Assembly (NCBI RefSeq): GCF_002953255.1
Contig: NZ_CP026498.1
Span: forward strand, 142,728 to 206,727
Length of the DNA stretch: 64,000 nucleotides
From: Streptomyces sp. CB01881
GTDB lineage: Bacteria > Actinomycetota > Actinomycetes > Streptomycetales > Streptomycetaceae
Direction of reading: 5' to 3'
The notes below the pieces were generated by a model. That model did not search any database. It saw only the letters and a list, made by a program, of their open reading frames with translations, and was not told the origin of the DNA. A program made the position numbers and the translations under genes. Shown here piece by piece: positions 16,658 to 25,081 of the stretch (within the stretch, counting starts at the first letter, position 1; each line of letters opens with the position of its first letter).

Positions 16658-19033
16658 ATGGCCAGCATCGACAGTCCGGTGCCGCTCCCCCTGTCCCCCC
16701 AGGAGCTTCACGCCCTGAACGCGCACTGGCGGGCCGCCGACTACCTGGCGGCCGGCCAGATCTACCTGCTCGCCAACCCGCTGCTGCGTGAGCCGCTGCG
16801 CCCCGAGCACATCAAGCCGCGCCTGCTGGGCCACTGGGGCACCTCGCCGGGCCTCAACCTCGTGCACACCCACCTCAACCGCGTGGTCAAGGCCCGCGAC
16901 CTGGACGCGATCTGCGTCTGGGGGCCCGGGCACGGCGGCCCTGCGGTCCTGGCCAACTCCTGGCTGGAGGGCAGCTACACCGATACGTACCCCACGGTGA
17001 CCCGTGGAAGGGATGGCGCGGCTGTTCCGCCAGTTCTCCTTTCCCGGCGGCGTGCCCAGCCACGTCGCTCCCGAGACGCCTGGCTCCATCCACGAGGGGG
17101 GCGAGCTCGGCTACGCGCTGTCCCACGCCTACGGTGCGGCACTGGACAACCCCGGCCTGCTGGTCGCCTGCGTGATCGGCGACGGCGAGGCCGAGACCGG
17201 ACCGCTGGCCGCCTCCTGGCACGGCAACAAGTTCCTCGACCCGGTACACGACGGCGCCGTCCTGCCGATCCTCCACCTCAACGGCTACAAGATCGCCAAC
17301 CCGACCGTACTCGCCCGCCTGCCCGAGGCGGAGCTCGACGCCCTGTTGCGCGGTTACGGCCACTACCCGCTGTACGTCACCGGCGACGACCCGCTGACGG
17401 TCCACCAGGCGATGGCGGCAGCCATGGACACCGCACTCGACCGGATCGCCGCGATCCAGGACGGGGCCCGCGCCGACGGAAGCACCCGCCGCCCGCACTG
17501 GCCGCTGATCGTGCTGCGCACACCGAAGGGCTGGACCGGGCCGGCCGAGGTGGACGGCGTGCCGGTGGAGGGCACCTGGCGGGCCCACCAGGTCCCGCTC
17601 GACCAGGTCCGCGACAACCCCGAGCACCTCGCGGAACTGGAGGCCTGGCTGCGCTCCTACCGCCCCGAGGAACTCTTCGACGAGCGCGGCCGGCCGGCCA
17701 GGTCCTCGCCTGCATCCCCGAGGGCACCCGCCGACTCGGCGCCAACCCGCACGCCAACGGCGGGCTACTGCTGCGCGACCTCCCGGTCCCGGCGCCGGAG
17801 CGCTACGCCGTCCCCGTCGACAAGCCCGGCAGCACCCTGCACGAACCGACCCGGATCCTCGGTGACCTGCTGGCCGATCTGATGGCTGCCACTGCCGAGC
17901 GCCGGGACTTCCGCCTGGTCGGCCCCGACGAGACCGCCTCCAACCGCCTCCAGGCCGTCTACACCGCCACCGGAAAGGCGTGGCAGGCGGACACCCTGCC
18001 GGTCGACGAACACCTCGCCCGGGACGGCCGGGTGATGGAGATCCTCTCCGAACACACCTGCCAGGGCTGGCTGGAGGGCTACCTGCTGACCGGCCGGCAC
18101 GGCCTCTTCTCCTGCTACGAGGCGTTCGTCCACATCGTCGACTCCATGGTCAACCAGCACATCAAATGGCTGCGCACCACTCGTCGGATCCCCTGGCGCG
18201 CACCGCTCGCCTCACTCAACTACCTGCTCACCTCCCACGTCTGGCGCCAGGACCACAACGGCTTCTCGCACCAGGACCCCGGCTTCGTCGACCACGTCCT
18301 CAACAAGAGCCCCGAAGCCGTCCGCGTCTACTTCCCGCCGGACGCCAACACCCTGCTCGCCGTCGCCGACCACGTCCTGCGCAGCCGTGACTACGTCAAC
18401 GTCGTCGTCGCCAGCAAGCAGCCCTGCTTCGACTGGCTCACCCTGGACGAGGCCCGCGCCCACTGCGCCCGCGGCGCCGGCATCTGGGAGTGGGCCGGCA
18501 CCGACCACGGCACCCGCGAGCCCGACGTGGTCCTCGCCTGCGCCGGCGACGTACCCACCCAGGAGGTCGTCGCCGCGGCCGACCTCCTGCGCCGCCACCT
18601 CCCCGACCTCGCGGTCCGGGTGGTCAACGTGGTCGACCTCGCCCGCCTGATGCCCGCCGAAGAACATCCGCACGGCATGCCCGACCACGAGTTCGACGCC
18701 TTGTTCACCACCGACCAGCCGGTGATCTTCGCCTACCACGGCTACCCGTGGCTCATCCACCGCCTCGCCTACCGCCGCGCCGTCCACCCGCACCTGCACG
18801 TCCGCGGGTACAAGGAGTCCGGCACCACCACCACGCCCTTCGACATGGTCGTCCGCAACGACCTCGACCGCTACCGGCTGGTCATGGACGTCATCGACCG
18901 CGTCCCCGGCCTCGCCGTCCGCGCCGCCGCCGTCCGCCAGCGGATGGCCGACCAGCGCGTGCGCCACCACGACTGGATCCGCGAACACGGCACCGACCTC
19001 CCCGAAATCACCGACTGGCACCTGAACGCCTGA
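16658..19033 (+). pseudogene. phosphoketolase with two compensating frameshifts
   Basis: Thiamine-diphosphate enzyme that splits xylulose-5-P or fructose-6-P to acetyl-phosphate. The N-terminal part (MASIDSPVP to about base 17005) and the C-terminal two thirds (from about 17693 to the TGA) share one frame, but the middle (about 17004-17697), which holds the ThDP motif [19 protein letters not shown] and [10 protein letters not shown], is in another frame. Joined, the pieces cover a normal 790-residue phosphoketolase without gaps. The second shift falls in (GGCC)3; a fourth GGCC unit would restore reading as [12 protein letters not shown]. Either a recent double mutation or sequence error. A universal stress protein follows by 38 bp. 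Confidence 0.9.
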
Positions 19034-19071
19034 ACCGGAGCAGGGGGGATCACCCCAAGGAGAGCATCACC

Positions 19072-19890
19072 ATGGAACTGCCCGTCACCGTCGGTGTGGA
19101 CGCGTCCGCCGCGAGCCTGGCTGCCGTCGACTGGGCCGCAGCCGAGGCCCTGCTGCGCGACCGTCCGCTGCGCGTCCTGCACGCGCTGCCCCTGATGCCG
19201 TGTCTGCTGCCCAGCTGGGCCGTCGAACCGCTGCCGAGCGGGTCCGACCTGATCCACGAGGCCCGGCACGTCCTGGCGAAACGCCATCCGCAGGTGCGCG
19301 TGCACGCCGAGGAGGTCCACGACGTCGCCACCGCGGCTCTGGTGGCGGCTGCCGAGGACGCCGAACTGCTGGTGCTCGGGGCGCGCGGGGACGGCGGTTT
19401 CCCGGAACTGCGCGTCGGCTCCACCGCCCTGCACGTCGCCGCCTGGGCCGGCTGCCCGACCGTCGTTCTCCCGGCGGAGCAGCCGGGCCCGGGACCGCGC
19501 GAGCACGTGGTGGTCGGCGTGGACGCGCGCCGCCCCGCCGAGGCTGCGCTCGCGTTCGCCTTCGATGCCGCCCGGCGTTACGGCCTGCCGCTGAGAGCAG
19601 TGCACGCCTTCGGGGCCCGGTCAGCCGGTGGGACCGCCGGATACCGGGACGAGGAGGCTGCACTGCTCGCCCGCGTCCTCGAACCGTGGGCGACCGCCCG
19701 TCCCGACGTCGAGGTCCTGCAGGACGCGGAACCCGCGGGTGCGGGAATGCTGCTGGTCGACGCCTCGGTGAAGGTCCGGCTGCTGGTCCTCGGCCGCCGC
19801 CCCCTCAGCTCGGTGGGCCGACTCGGCCCCGTCGCCCACGCCGTCCTCCACCACGCCGAGTGCCCGGTCACCGTGGTGCCCGAGGCGTAG
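19072..19890 (+). CDS. universal stress protein, two UspA domains
   Basis: 272 residues with two UspA domains. In the first the ATP loop is altered to GARGDGGFPELRVGSTAL; the second ends LGPVAHAVLHHAECPVTV like the other copies. It lies 38 bp after the phosphoketolase stop with AAGGAGAG before the ATG, so the two are probably co-transcribed. It is shorter and more diverged than the other three stress proteins in the island. After it, 19891-20121 carries no convincing gene. Confidence 0.92.
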   Translation: MELPVTVGVDASAASLAAVDWAAAEALLRDRPLRVLHALPLMPCLLPSWAVEPLPSGSDLIHEARHVLAKRHPQVRVHAEEVHDVATAALVAAAEDAELLVLGARGDGGFPELRVGSTALHVAAWAGCPTVVLPAEQPGPGPREHVVVGVDARRPAEAALAFAFDAARRYGLPLRAVHAFGARSAGGTAGYRDEEAALLARVLEPWATARPDVEVLQDAEPAGAGMLLVDASVKVRLLVLGRRPLSSVGRLGPVAHAVLHHAECPVTVVPEA

Positions 19891-20121
19891 AGCCCAGGGG
19901 CCGGGAGCGTCGGTACCCGTGCCGGGGCTGCCCGGCCGCTGCGGGCGGAGCCCCGAATCGTACGAGGCTCCCCACCGGTCGGCAGGCCGCCCGTGTCCGG
20001 GCGCGGCGGGCCCGAACGGCGAGGTCCGTACCGAGGCGGACGTGCTCGGCGGGAGTCTGTCCGGGCGCCCCGCCGACGGGGAGACCACCGTGTCCCGTGT
20101 TCAGCCACCGGATCGCCCCGG

Positions 20122-20724
20122 TCAGGCCCGCGTGGTGAGCCGGAGCTCGACGCCGACGACTCCGGGCACGGACCGCACCAGGCGTTCCAGGACCGGTGCG
20201 GAGACGGCATCGGGCAGGTCACCGGACAGGGTGATCCGGCCGTCCTCGGAGCGGACGTCGGTGTCCGCCGAGGCGGCCGGCCCGAGCGTGGCGACCAGTT
20301 CGAAACGCACCCGGTCGGCGAGCTCGCGGTCGTCGCCGAGGTAGACCTTCAGCAGGTCGCCCCGGCTGACGATGCCGACCAGGTAGTCCTCCTCGTCGAC
20401 CACCGGGAGCCGCTTGAGGCGGCCGCGGGCCATCGCCCGGGCGGCCTCGTCGAGCGAACTGCCGGGGTGGACGGTGACGGCGGGGACGGACATCATCCGC
20501 CCGGCGGTCAGGGCGTCGGCGCGCTCGCCGTCCCGGTCGCGGGCGGTGAGCAGGTCGGCCTCGGAGACCACGCCGATCACCCGGCCGTCGCCGGTCAGGA
20601 CGGGGACGGCGCTGACCTGCCAGCGCTGGAGGGTCTCGGCGAGCTCGCGGAAGTCCGCGTCGCGGCCGACGGCGACCACCGCGTGGGTCATGACGTCGGC
20701 GACGGCGCTCGGTGTGCTGGTCAC
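20122..20724 (-). CDS. CBS-domain pair plus BON domain protein
   Basis: 200 residues: two CBS motifs forming a Bateman module (ADVMTHAVVAV...VSAVPVL, then MMSVPAVTVHPGSSLDEAAR with RLKRLPVVDEEDYLVGIVS), followed by a C-terminal BON domain (DVRSEDGRITLSGDLPD). CBS modules bind adenine nucleotides and sense energy charge; the partner is unknown. A GTG start with AGGAGG upstream is used. It lies 9 bp downstream of a paralogous CBS-BON gene in one transcription unit. Confidence 0.92.
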   Translation of the reverse strand: MTSTPSAVADVMTHAVVAVGRDADFRELAETLQRWQVSAVPVLTGDGRVIGVVSEADLLTARDRDGERADALTAGRMMSVPAVTVHPGSSLDEAARAMARGRLKRLPVVDEEDYLVGIVSRGDLLKVYLGDDRELADRVRFELVATLGPAASADTDVRSEDGRITLSGDLPDAVSAPVLERLVRSVPGVVGVELRLTTRA

Positions 20725-20733
20725 GGTGGCCTC

Positions 20734-21429
20734 CTACGAAGCGGCGCGGTAGGCGCGGGGGTGTTCCAGGGCCTGCTCAGTGTCGTCCTCCGTCCAGTCG
20801 AGGGTGGCGTGGACGGCGACCACGCCGTCCACGGCGCGGCAGAGCTGTTCGGCGATCGGGATGAGACTGCGGCGGGGAAGCCGCCCCTCCAGGGTGACCA
20901 CACCGTCGTGCACCGCGACCCGGACGTCGCCGGGCGCCAGCCAGAGGGTCTGGCCCAGCACGTCGTGCGCGATCTCCTCGCGGATGGCGGCGTCGTGGCG
21001 CAGGAAGACCTGGAGCAGGTCCCTGCGGCTGACGATGCCGACCAGACGGCCGGCCTCGTCGATCACGGGCAGGCGCTTGACCCTGTGCTTGTCCATGGCC
21101 CGGGCCGCTTCGGGCACCGACCAGCCGGGGCGGGCGGTGACGGCGGGGCTGGTCATCAGCCCGCCGGCGGTCTCCGCCTCGGCACGGGCGCGGTCCTTCG
21201 CGTCCAGCCAGCGGCCGGGGTAGCGGCCCTCGGGGTCGGGCAGGACGGCCTCCTTGCGGATCAGGTCGGCCTCGGACACCATGCCGAGCGGGCGGTCCTG
21301 GTCGTCGAGCACCGGGATCGCGGTGATGTCGTTGCGGTGGAACAGCGCCGCGATCTCCTTGAACGGCGTGTCGGGCCGGGCGGTGACGACCTCACGGGTC
21401 ATCACGTCGTTGACGCTGCGGTGCTGCAT
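20734..21429 (-). CDS. CBS-domain pair plus BON domain protein
   Basis: 231 residues with the same layout as its downstream neighbour: CBS1 ([41 protein letters not shown]), a longer linker with [19 protein letters not shown]2 ([40 protein letters not shown]) and a BON domain ([20 protein letters not shown]). Homologous genes sit beside universal stress proteins in many actinobacterial dormancy loci. ATG at 21429 is preceded by GAGGAG. The promoter carries the 18-mer also found before phosphoketolase. Confidence 0.92.
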   Translation of the reverse strand: MQHRSVNDVMTREVVTARPDTPFKEIAALFHRNDITAIPVLDDQDRPLGMVSEADLIRKEAVLPDPEGRYPGRWLDAKDRARAEAETAGGLMTSPAVTARPGWSVPEAARAMDKHRVKRLPVIDEAGRLVGIVSRRDLLQVFLRHDAAIREEIAHDVLGQTLWLAPGDVRVAVHDGVVTLEGRLPRRSLIPIAEQLCRAVDGVVAVHATLDWTEDDTEQALEHPRAYRAAS

Positions 21430-21511
21430 CGTCCTCACTCCTCCTCGAAACTCCTCCTCGAACGGGCCCGTAGGGAGGGTCCCGCCTTCACTCTCCGCCT
21501 GTGGCGCGCCT

Positions 21512-21556
21512 GCGCACAGGGCCGACCGGACCCGGTCGACCGGGCCGGTTCGGCCC
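21512..21556. promoter_or_regulatory. palindrome cluster between CBS-BON and MBL genes
   Basis: Three elements abut: the shared 18-mer (21512-21529, minus orientation), a perfect 14-bp palindrome CCCGGTCGACCGGG (21531-21544), and GGGCC-GGTTC-GGCCC (21542-21556). They lie between divergent genes starting at 21429 and 21614 and are the probable shared control region. Confidence 0.5.
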
Positions 21557-21613
21557 AGGACAACGCGGCCGGTGAGGGTGAGGATGGGAGAACCCGACCT
21601 CGACGGAGGCGTC

Positions 21614-23038
21614 ATGACCACGGACAGTGGCGGGCCCCGGCCCCAGCCCCGGCCGGGCCTGCTGACCTTCCTCGGCGGCGTGGGCACCGTCACCGGCAGC
21701 AAGTTCCTGGTCGAGACCGACCACGCCCGCCTGATGGTCGACTGCGGCCTGTTCCAGGGCCTGGCCGAACTGCGCCGCCGCAACCGGCGCCCGCTGCCGC
21801 TGGACCCGGCCGACGTCCGGGCCGTCGTACTCACCCACGCCCACCTGGACCACTGCGGCTACCTGCCCCGCCTCGTCCGCGACGGCTTCCGCGGGCCGGT
21901 GCTCACCACCCCCGACACCGCCCGGATCGCGGAGCTGATCCTGCGTGACAGCGCCCACCTGCTCCGCGAGGAGGCGGACCACGCCAACACGCACGGGTGG
22001 TCCAAACACCGGCCCGCCGAACCGCTCTACGACGACGAGGACGTCGAGAACGCGCTGAGGATGTTCGACCCCGTCCCGCTGGACACCGACGTCGAGATCA
22101 CCGCCGGGATCGTGCTCCGGCTGCACCGCGCCGGGCACATCCTCGGGTCCGCCTGGGCCCACCTCACCCTGGAGGACGGCCGCACCCTGGCCGCCAGCGG
22201 CGACCTCGGCCGCCCCGTCCACCCGCTGCTGCGCCCGCCCGAACCCTTCACCGGCGCCGACGTGCTGCTGATGGAGTCGACGTACGGCCACCGGCACCAC
22301 GAGGAGACGGCGGCCCGCGAGTGGTTCGCCCAGGCGCTGGAACGGACCCTGGCGCGCGGCGGGACCGTCGTCATCCCCTCGTTCGCGGTCGACCGCACCG
22401 AGGTGGTGCTGCACCAGCTCGCCGAACTGCGCCGCACGGGCCGGCTGCCGGCCGGCGTCCCCGTGTACGTGGACAGCCCGATGGCGCTCGCGACCCTGCA
22501 GATCTACCGCGAGGCCTTCGCTTCGGGCTCGGACCAGCTGCGGCCGGACGTCCTGGCCCGGGGCCCCGCCGCCCTGGACCCGGCGCCGTTCACCCTGATC
22601 CACTCGCTCCAGGACTCGCTCGCCCTGGACCGCGCCCACGCTCCGGCGGTCATCGTGTCCGCCTCCGGCATGGCCACCGGCGGCCGGGTCGTCCACCACC
22701 TGCGCCACCTGCTGCCCGACGTCCGCAACACCGTCGTCGTGGTCGGCTACGCCGCCGAGGGCACCCGCGCCCGGGACCTCGTGAACGGCGCCCGCGCACT
22801 GAAGATGTACGGGACGTACGTGCCGGTGCGCGCCGAGATCGTCAACGTCCCCGCCTTCTCCGCGCACGCCGACGCCGCCGAGATCATCGACTGGCTGCGC
22901 CCGGCCGCACCGCCGAGCGCGGTGTACCTCGTCCACGGCGAGCCCGAGGGCTCCGAGGCCCTGCGCGCCCGGATCGACCGCGAGCTCGGCTGGACGGCCG
23001 TGGTGCCCCGCTCCGGCGAGCGGGTGCTGATCCGCTGA
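21614..23038 (+). CDS. metallo-beta-lactamase / beta-CASP family protein (CPSF73-like RNase fold)
   Basis: 474 residues. The metal site HAHLDH is at residues 75-80, with further MBL motifs GHILGSAW and GDLGRP; a beta-CASP domain follows ([40 protein letters not shown]) and a C-terminal RMMBL segment ([17 protein letters not shown]). This is the architecture of RNA-processing endoribonucleases, though bacterial homologues in stress clusters have no proven substrate. GGAGG 4 nt before the ATG supports 21614. It is divergent from the CBS genes. Confidence 0.93.
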   Translation: MTTDSGGPRPQPRPGLLTFLGGVGTVTGSKFLVETDHARLMVDCGLFQGLAELRRRNRRPLPLDPADVRAVVLTHAHLDHCGYLPRLVRDGFRGPVLTTPDTARIAELILRDSAHLLREEADHANTHGWSKHRPAEPLYDDEDVENALRMFDPVPLDTDVEITAGIVLRLHRAGHILGSAWAHLTLEDGRTLAASGDLGRPVHPLLRPPEPFTGADVLLMESTYGHRHHEETAAREWFAQALERTLARGGTVVIPSFAVDRTEVVLHQLAELRRTGRLPAGVPVYVDSPMALATLQIYREAFASGSDQLRPDVLARGPAALDPAPFTLIHSLQDSLALDRAHAPAVIVSASGMATGGRVVHHLRHLLPDVRNTVVVVGYAAEGTRARDLVNGARALKMYGTYVPVRAEIVNVPAFSAHADAAEIIDWLRPAAPPSAVYLVHGEPEGSEALRARIDRELGWTAVVPRSGERVLIR

Positions 23039-23187
23039 CCTCCGCCGGCCGGAGCACGGCTGCTCGACGCCGCGCGGGGAGCGGAGCTCCTGGTGGTCGC
23101 CGGCCGGGACCACTCTTCCGCGGCACCACCGCCTCCGGTTCGCCCGATGCCCACCGACGCTCCGGCCTTCCGGGCCGGGCGGGACCT

Positions 23188-23213
23188 CGGCAGGGGCCGT
23201 TCGGCCCCTGCCG
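23188..23213. promoter_or_regulatory. 26-bp palindrome upstream of DUF1918 gene
   Basis: Perfect 12-bp arms CGGCAGGGGCCG and CGGCCCCTGCCG around TT. Its core, GGGCC-GTTC-GGCCC (23194-23207), fits the recurring island motif. It is 88 bp before the DUF1918 start and 150 bp after the MBL stop, so it could also act as a terminator for the MBL gene. Confidence 0.5.
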
Positions 23214-23300
23214 ACCCCGGCCCGCCGTGGTGCCATGGAGGTGCGGGGCCGTCGCCCCCCCGCCCCCCGCCCCGCGCCGAGGAACAAGCTGGAGGCCGTG

Positions 23301-23543
23301 ATGAAAGCCGCAGTGGGAGACCGCCTCATCGTTCAGGGCACCAGGCCCGGCGCGGCACGGCGGGACGGCGAGATAGTCGGCCTGCACCATCCGGACGGCA
23401 GCCCGCCGTACGACGTGCGCTGGTCCGACGACGGGCGGGTGACGGAGTACTTCCCCGGCCCCGACGCGCACATCCACCACTACCGGCACGGTGACGCGAC
23501 CACCGCTCCCGTCGGGGCCGACCCGCATCTCTTCGCCGACTGA
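23301..23543 (+). CDS. DUF1918 domain protein
   Basis: 80 residues. The family pattern is clear: MKAAVGDRLIVQGTRPG, GEIVGLHHPDGSPPYDVRW and a C-terminal VTEYFPGPDAHIHH. DUF1918 is a small SH3-like beta-barrel of unknown function that is widespread in actinobacteria and commonly found near universal stress proteins. GGAGG 6 bp before the ATG supports the start. The promoter region holds the 26-bp palindrome and the block CCATGGAGGTGCGGG (23233-23247), the latter nearly repeated before the DUF1876 gene. Confidence 0.93.
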   Translation: MKAAVGDRLIVQGTRPGAARRDGEIVGLHHPDGSPPYDVRWSDDGRVTEYFPGPDAHIHHYRHGDATTAPVGADPHLFAD

Positions 23544-24005
23544 CGGGTCATGGTCCGCGGCCGACGCACCGGACCACCGCGATAGCCGGTCGACGCCCGC
23601 AGCGCGTCCGAGGCGGACCTCGCACAGGTTCCACCGGCCGCCCGACGGATCGGCAGTCCGGAGCCGCCCGCCGCCGGGGTTTCCGGGCGGCTCCGGCGGT
23701 ACAGCGCCGAGGTCCGTCGGCACATCGAGGAGCGCATCCGCGCCAGCGGGCCCCGACAGGGCGGGGCGACGTTCCGGGGCCGTACGCCGCCCGGCGGCTG
23801 ACCGCGCGGGGTGCAGGCCGGCCGGTCGGAAGGGGACGGCTGGGAGCCCTCCGTCCCCTGCGGGAGTCGTCGGCCGGGACCTTCGGCGCCTCGATGGGGC
23901 TTCTCGGCCCCTGGGACCGCTCGTGGACGGGGCGGGATTCTGGTCCCCGGTCGGGACGGCGCACTCCGGCGCCGCGGCCGGCCGGGACCATGGGAGGTCG
24001 CAGAC
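23544..24005. promoter_or_regulatory. 462-bp region upstream of a universal stress protein with three palindromic boxes
   Basis: No complete gene. Boxes of the recurring type lie at 23876-23889 (GGGAC-CTTC-GGCGC), 23897-23910 (GGGCT-TCTC-GGCCC) and 23934-23947 (GGGAT-TCTG-GTCCC), that is 130, 109 and 72 bp before the start. A codon-biased open piece without a start codon runs from about 23588 to 23803 on the plus strand (RLRRYSAEVRRHIEERIRAS near its end) and may be a gene remnant; I do not recognise it. Confidence 0.45.
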
Positions 24006-24866
24006 ATGTCGTACAGCGTGGTGGTGGGGATCGACGGTTCGGCACAGAGCGCGGCGGCGGCCGGGTGGGCTGCCCAGGAAGCCGACCGGAGGGGCCTCGG
24101 ACTGCGGATCGTTCACGTCGCCGGGAGCGAGGTCGACGCCCTCGGCCGTGATCTCGGCGGCGCTCCTGGCGCGGTGCCGGCGTCCGTGGCGGCGATCCGC
24201 GACCGCATCGCGGCCTGCCTGCCCGGGCTGGAGGTCTCCTTGGAGATCGTCCCCGGGAACGCGGCGGAGGCACTCGCCGCCTCCCGCCGGTCCGAGGTGC
24301 TGGTCCTGGGATCGCGCGGCCTCGGTGGCTTCGCCGGCCTGCTGGTCGGGTCGGTCGGGCTCCGGGCTGCCGCCCGGGCCCGCTGCCCCGTGGTACTGGT
24401 CCGCGCCGGAGCGGACGGGCAGGGCGGATCGCCCGGCGACGTGGTCGTGGGCGTGGAGGGCGACCGGCCGTGCGACGCGGTGCTGGCCTTCGCCTTCCAG
24501 CACGCCGCCACCACCGGAGCCGCCCTGCGTGCGGTGGAGAGTCGGAACACGTCCCACGGCCCCTACACCACCGAAGCCCCGGTGGACCGGTGGGAGGTCC
24601 GGGAGTCGCTGGCAGCGGCCGAGCAGTTGCGGCTGCGGGACACGCTGGCCCACTGGCGGGACAAGTACCCCGAGGTCCGCACCGAGGCGGACATCTGCCC
24701 GTGGAGTCCGGCGAGGGCCCTGGTGGAGGCCTCCCGCAGCGCCTCCCTGGTGGTACTGGGACGGCGCACCTCCAGGCACCCGCTGGCCATGCCCCGGCTG
24801 GGGCCGGTGACCCAGTCGGTGCTCCACCACGCGCACAGCCCGGTCGCCGTCGTGCCGCACGACTGA
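24006..24866 (+). CDS. universal stress protein, two UspA domains
   Basis: 286 residues, two UspA domains. The N-terminus VVVGIDGSAQSAAAAGWAAQ is followed by a canonical ATP loop GSRGLGGFAGLLVGSVGL; the second domain starts VVVGVEGDRPCD and ends MPRLGPVTQSVLHHAHSPVA. GGGAGGTCG lies before the ATG. It is followed by the adhE-pflB-pflA run in the same direction after a 215-bp gap with its own palindromes. Expected role: ATP-dependent stress or dormancy protein in the cytosol. Confidence 0.93.
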   Translation: MSYSVVVGIDGSAQSAAAAGWAAQEADRRGLGLRIVHVAGSEVDALGRDLGGAPGAVPASVAAIRDRIAACLPGLEVSLEIVPGNAAEALAASRRSEVLVLGSRGLGGFAGLLVGSVGLRAAARARCPVVLVRAGADGQGGSPGDVVVGVEGDRPCDAVLAFAFQHAATTGAALRAVESRNTSHGPYTTEAPVDRWEVRESLAAAEQLRLRDTLAHWRDKYPEVRTEADICPWSPARALVEASRSASLVVLGRRTSRHPLAMPRLGPVTQSVLHHAHSPVAVVPHD

Positions 24867-24948
24867 GCACATCCGCGTGCCGGTGGCCGCGGTGCCCGCC
24901 ACCGGTTGCGGCGGTGCCCCGCTCCGGGACCAACCGCACGCCGTGGCA

Positions 24949-24981
24949 GGGACCTTCGGGCCGCTGCCGAGGGCCCGAAGG
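24949..24981 (+). promoter_or_regulatory. GGGACC box and hairpin upstream of adhE
   Basis: GGGACCTTCGGGCC (24949-24962) shares its first 11 bases with the box at 23876, and both are about 130 bp from their start codons. It overlaps a perfect 10-bp stem (CCTTCGGGCC at 24953-24962, GGCCCGAAGG at 24972-24981, 9-nt loop), which could instead end the stress-protein transcript. A second GGGACC is at 24926. Confidence 0.45.
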
Positions 24982-25081
24982 GCGGATCCCCGTTCTGCCC
25001 GCACACGGAAGCCTGGTACCGAAGGCGCTCGCGGCCCCGCCGGCGCCCGATGTCGGACGATGACGGAAAAGGTGGTCCAGC

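Noticed and set aside
19891..20121. Possible remnant of another universal stress protein (EVRTEADVLGG in a plus frame)
   Set aside because: Only about ten residues resemble the family; the rest is low-complexity, so the match is too short to call.
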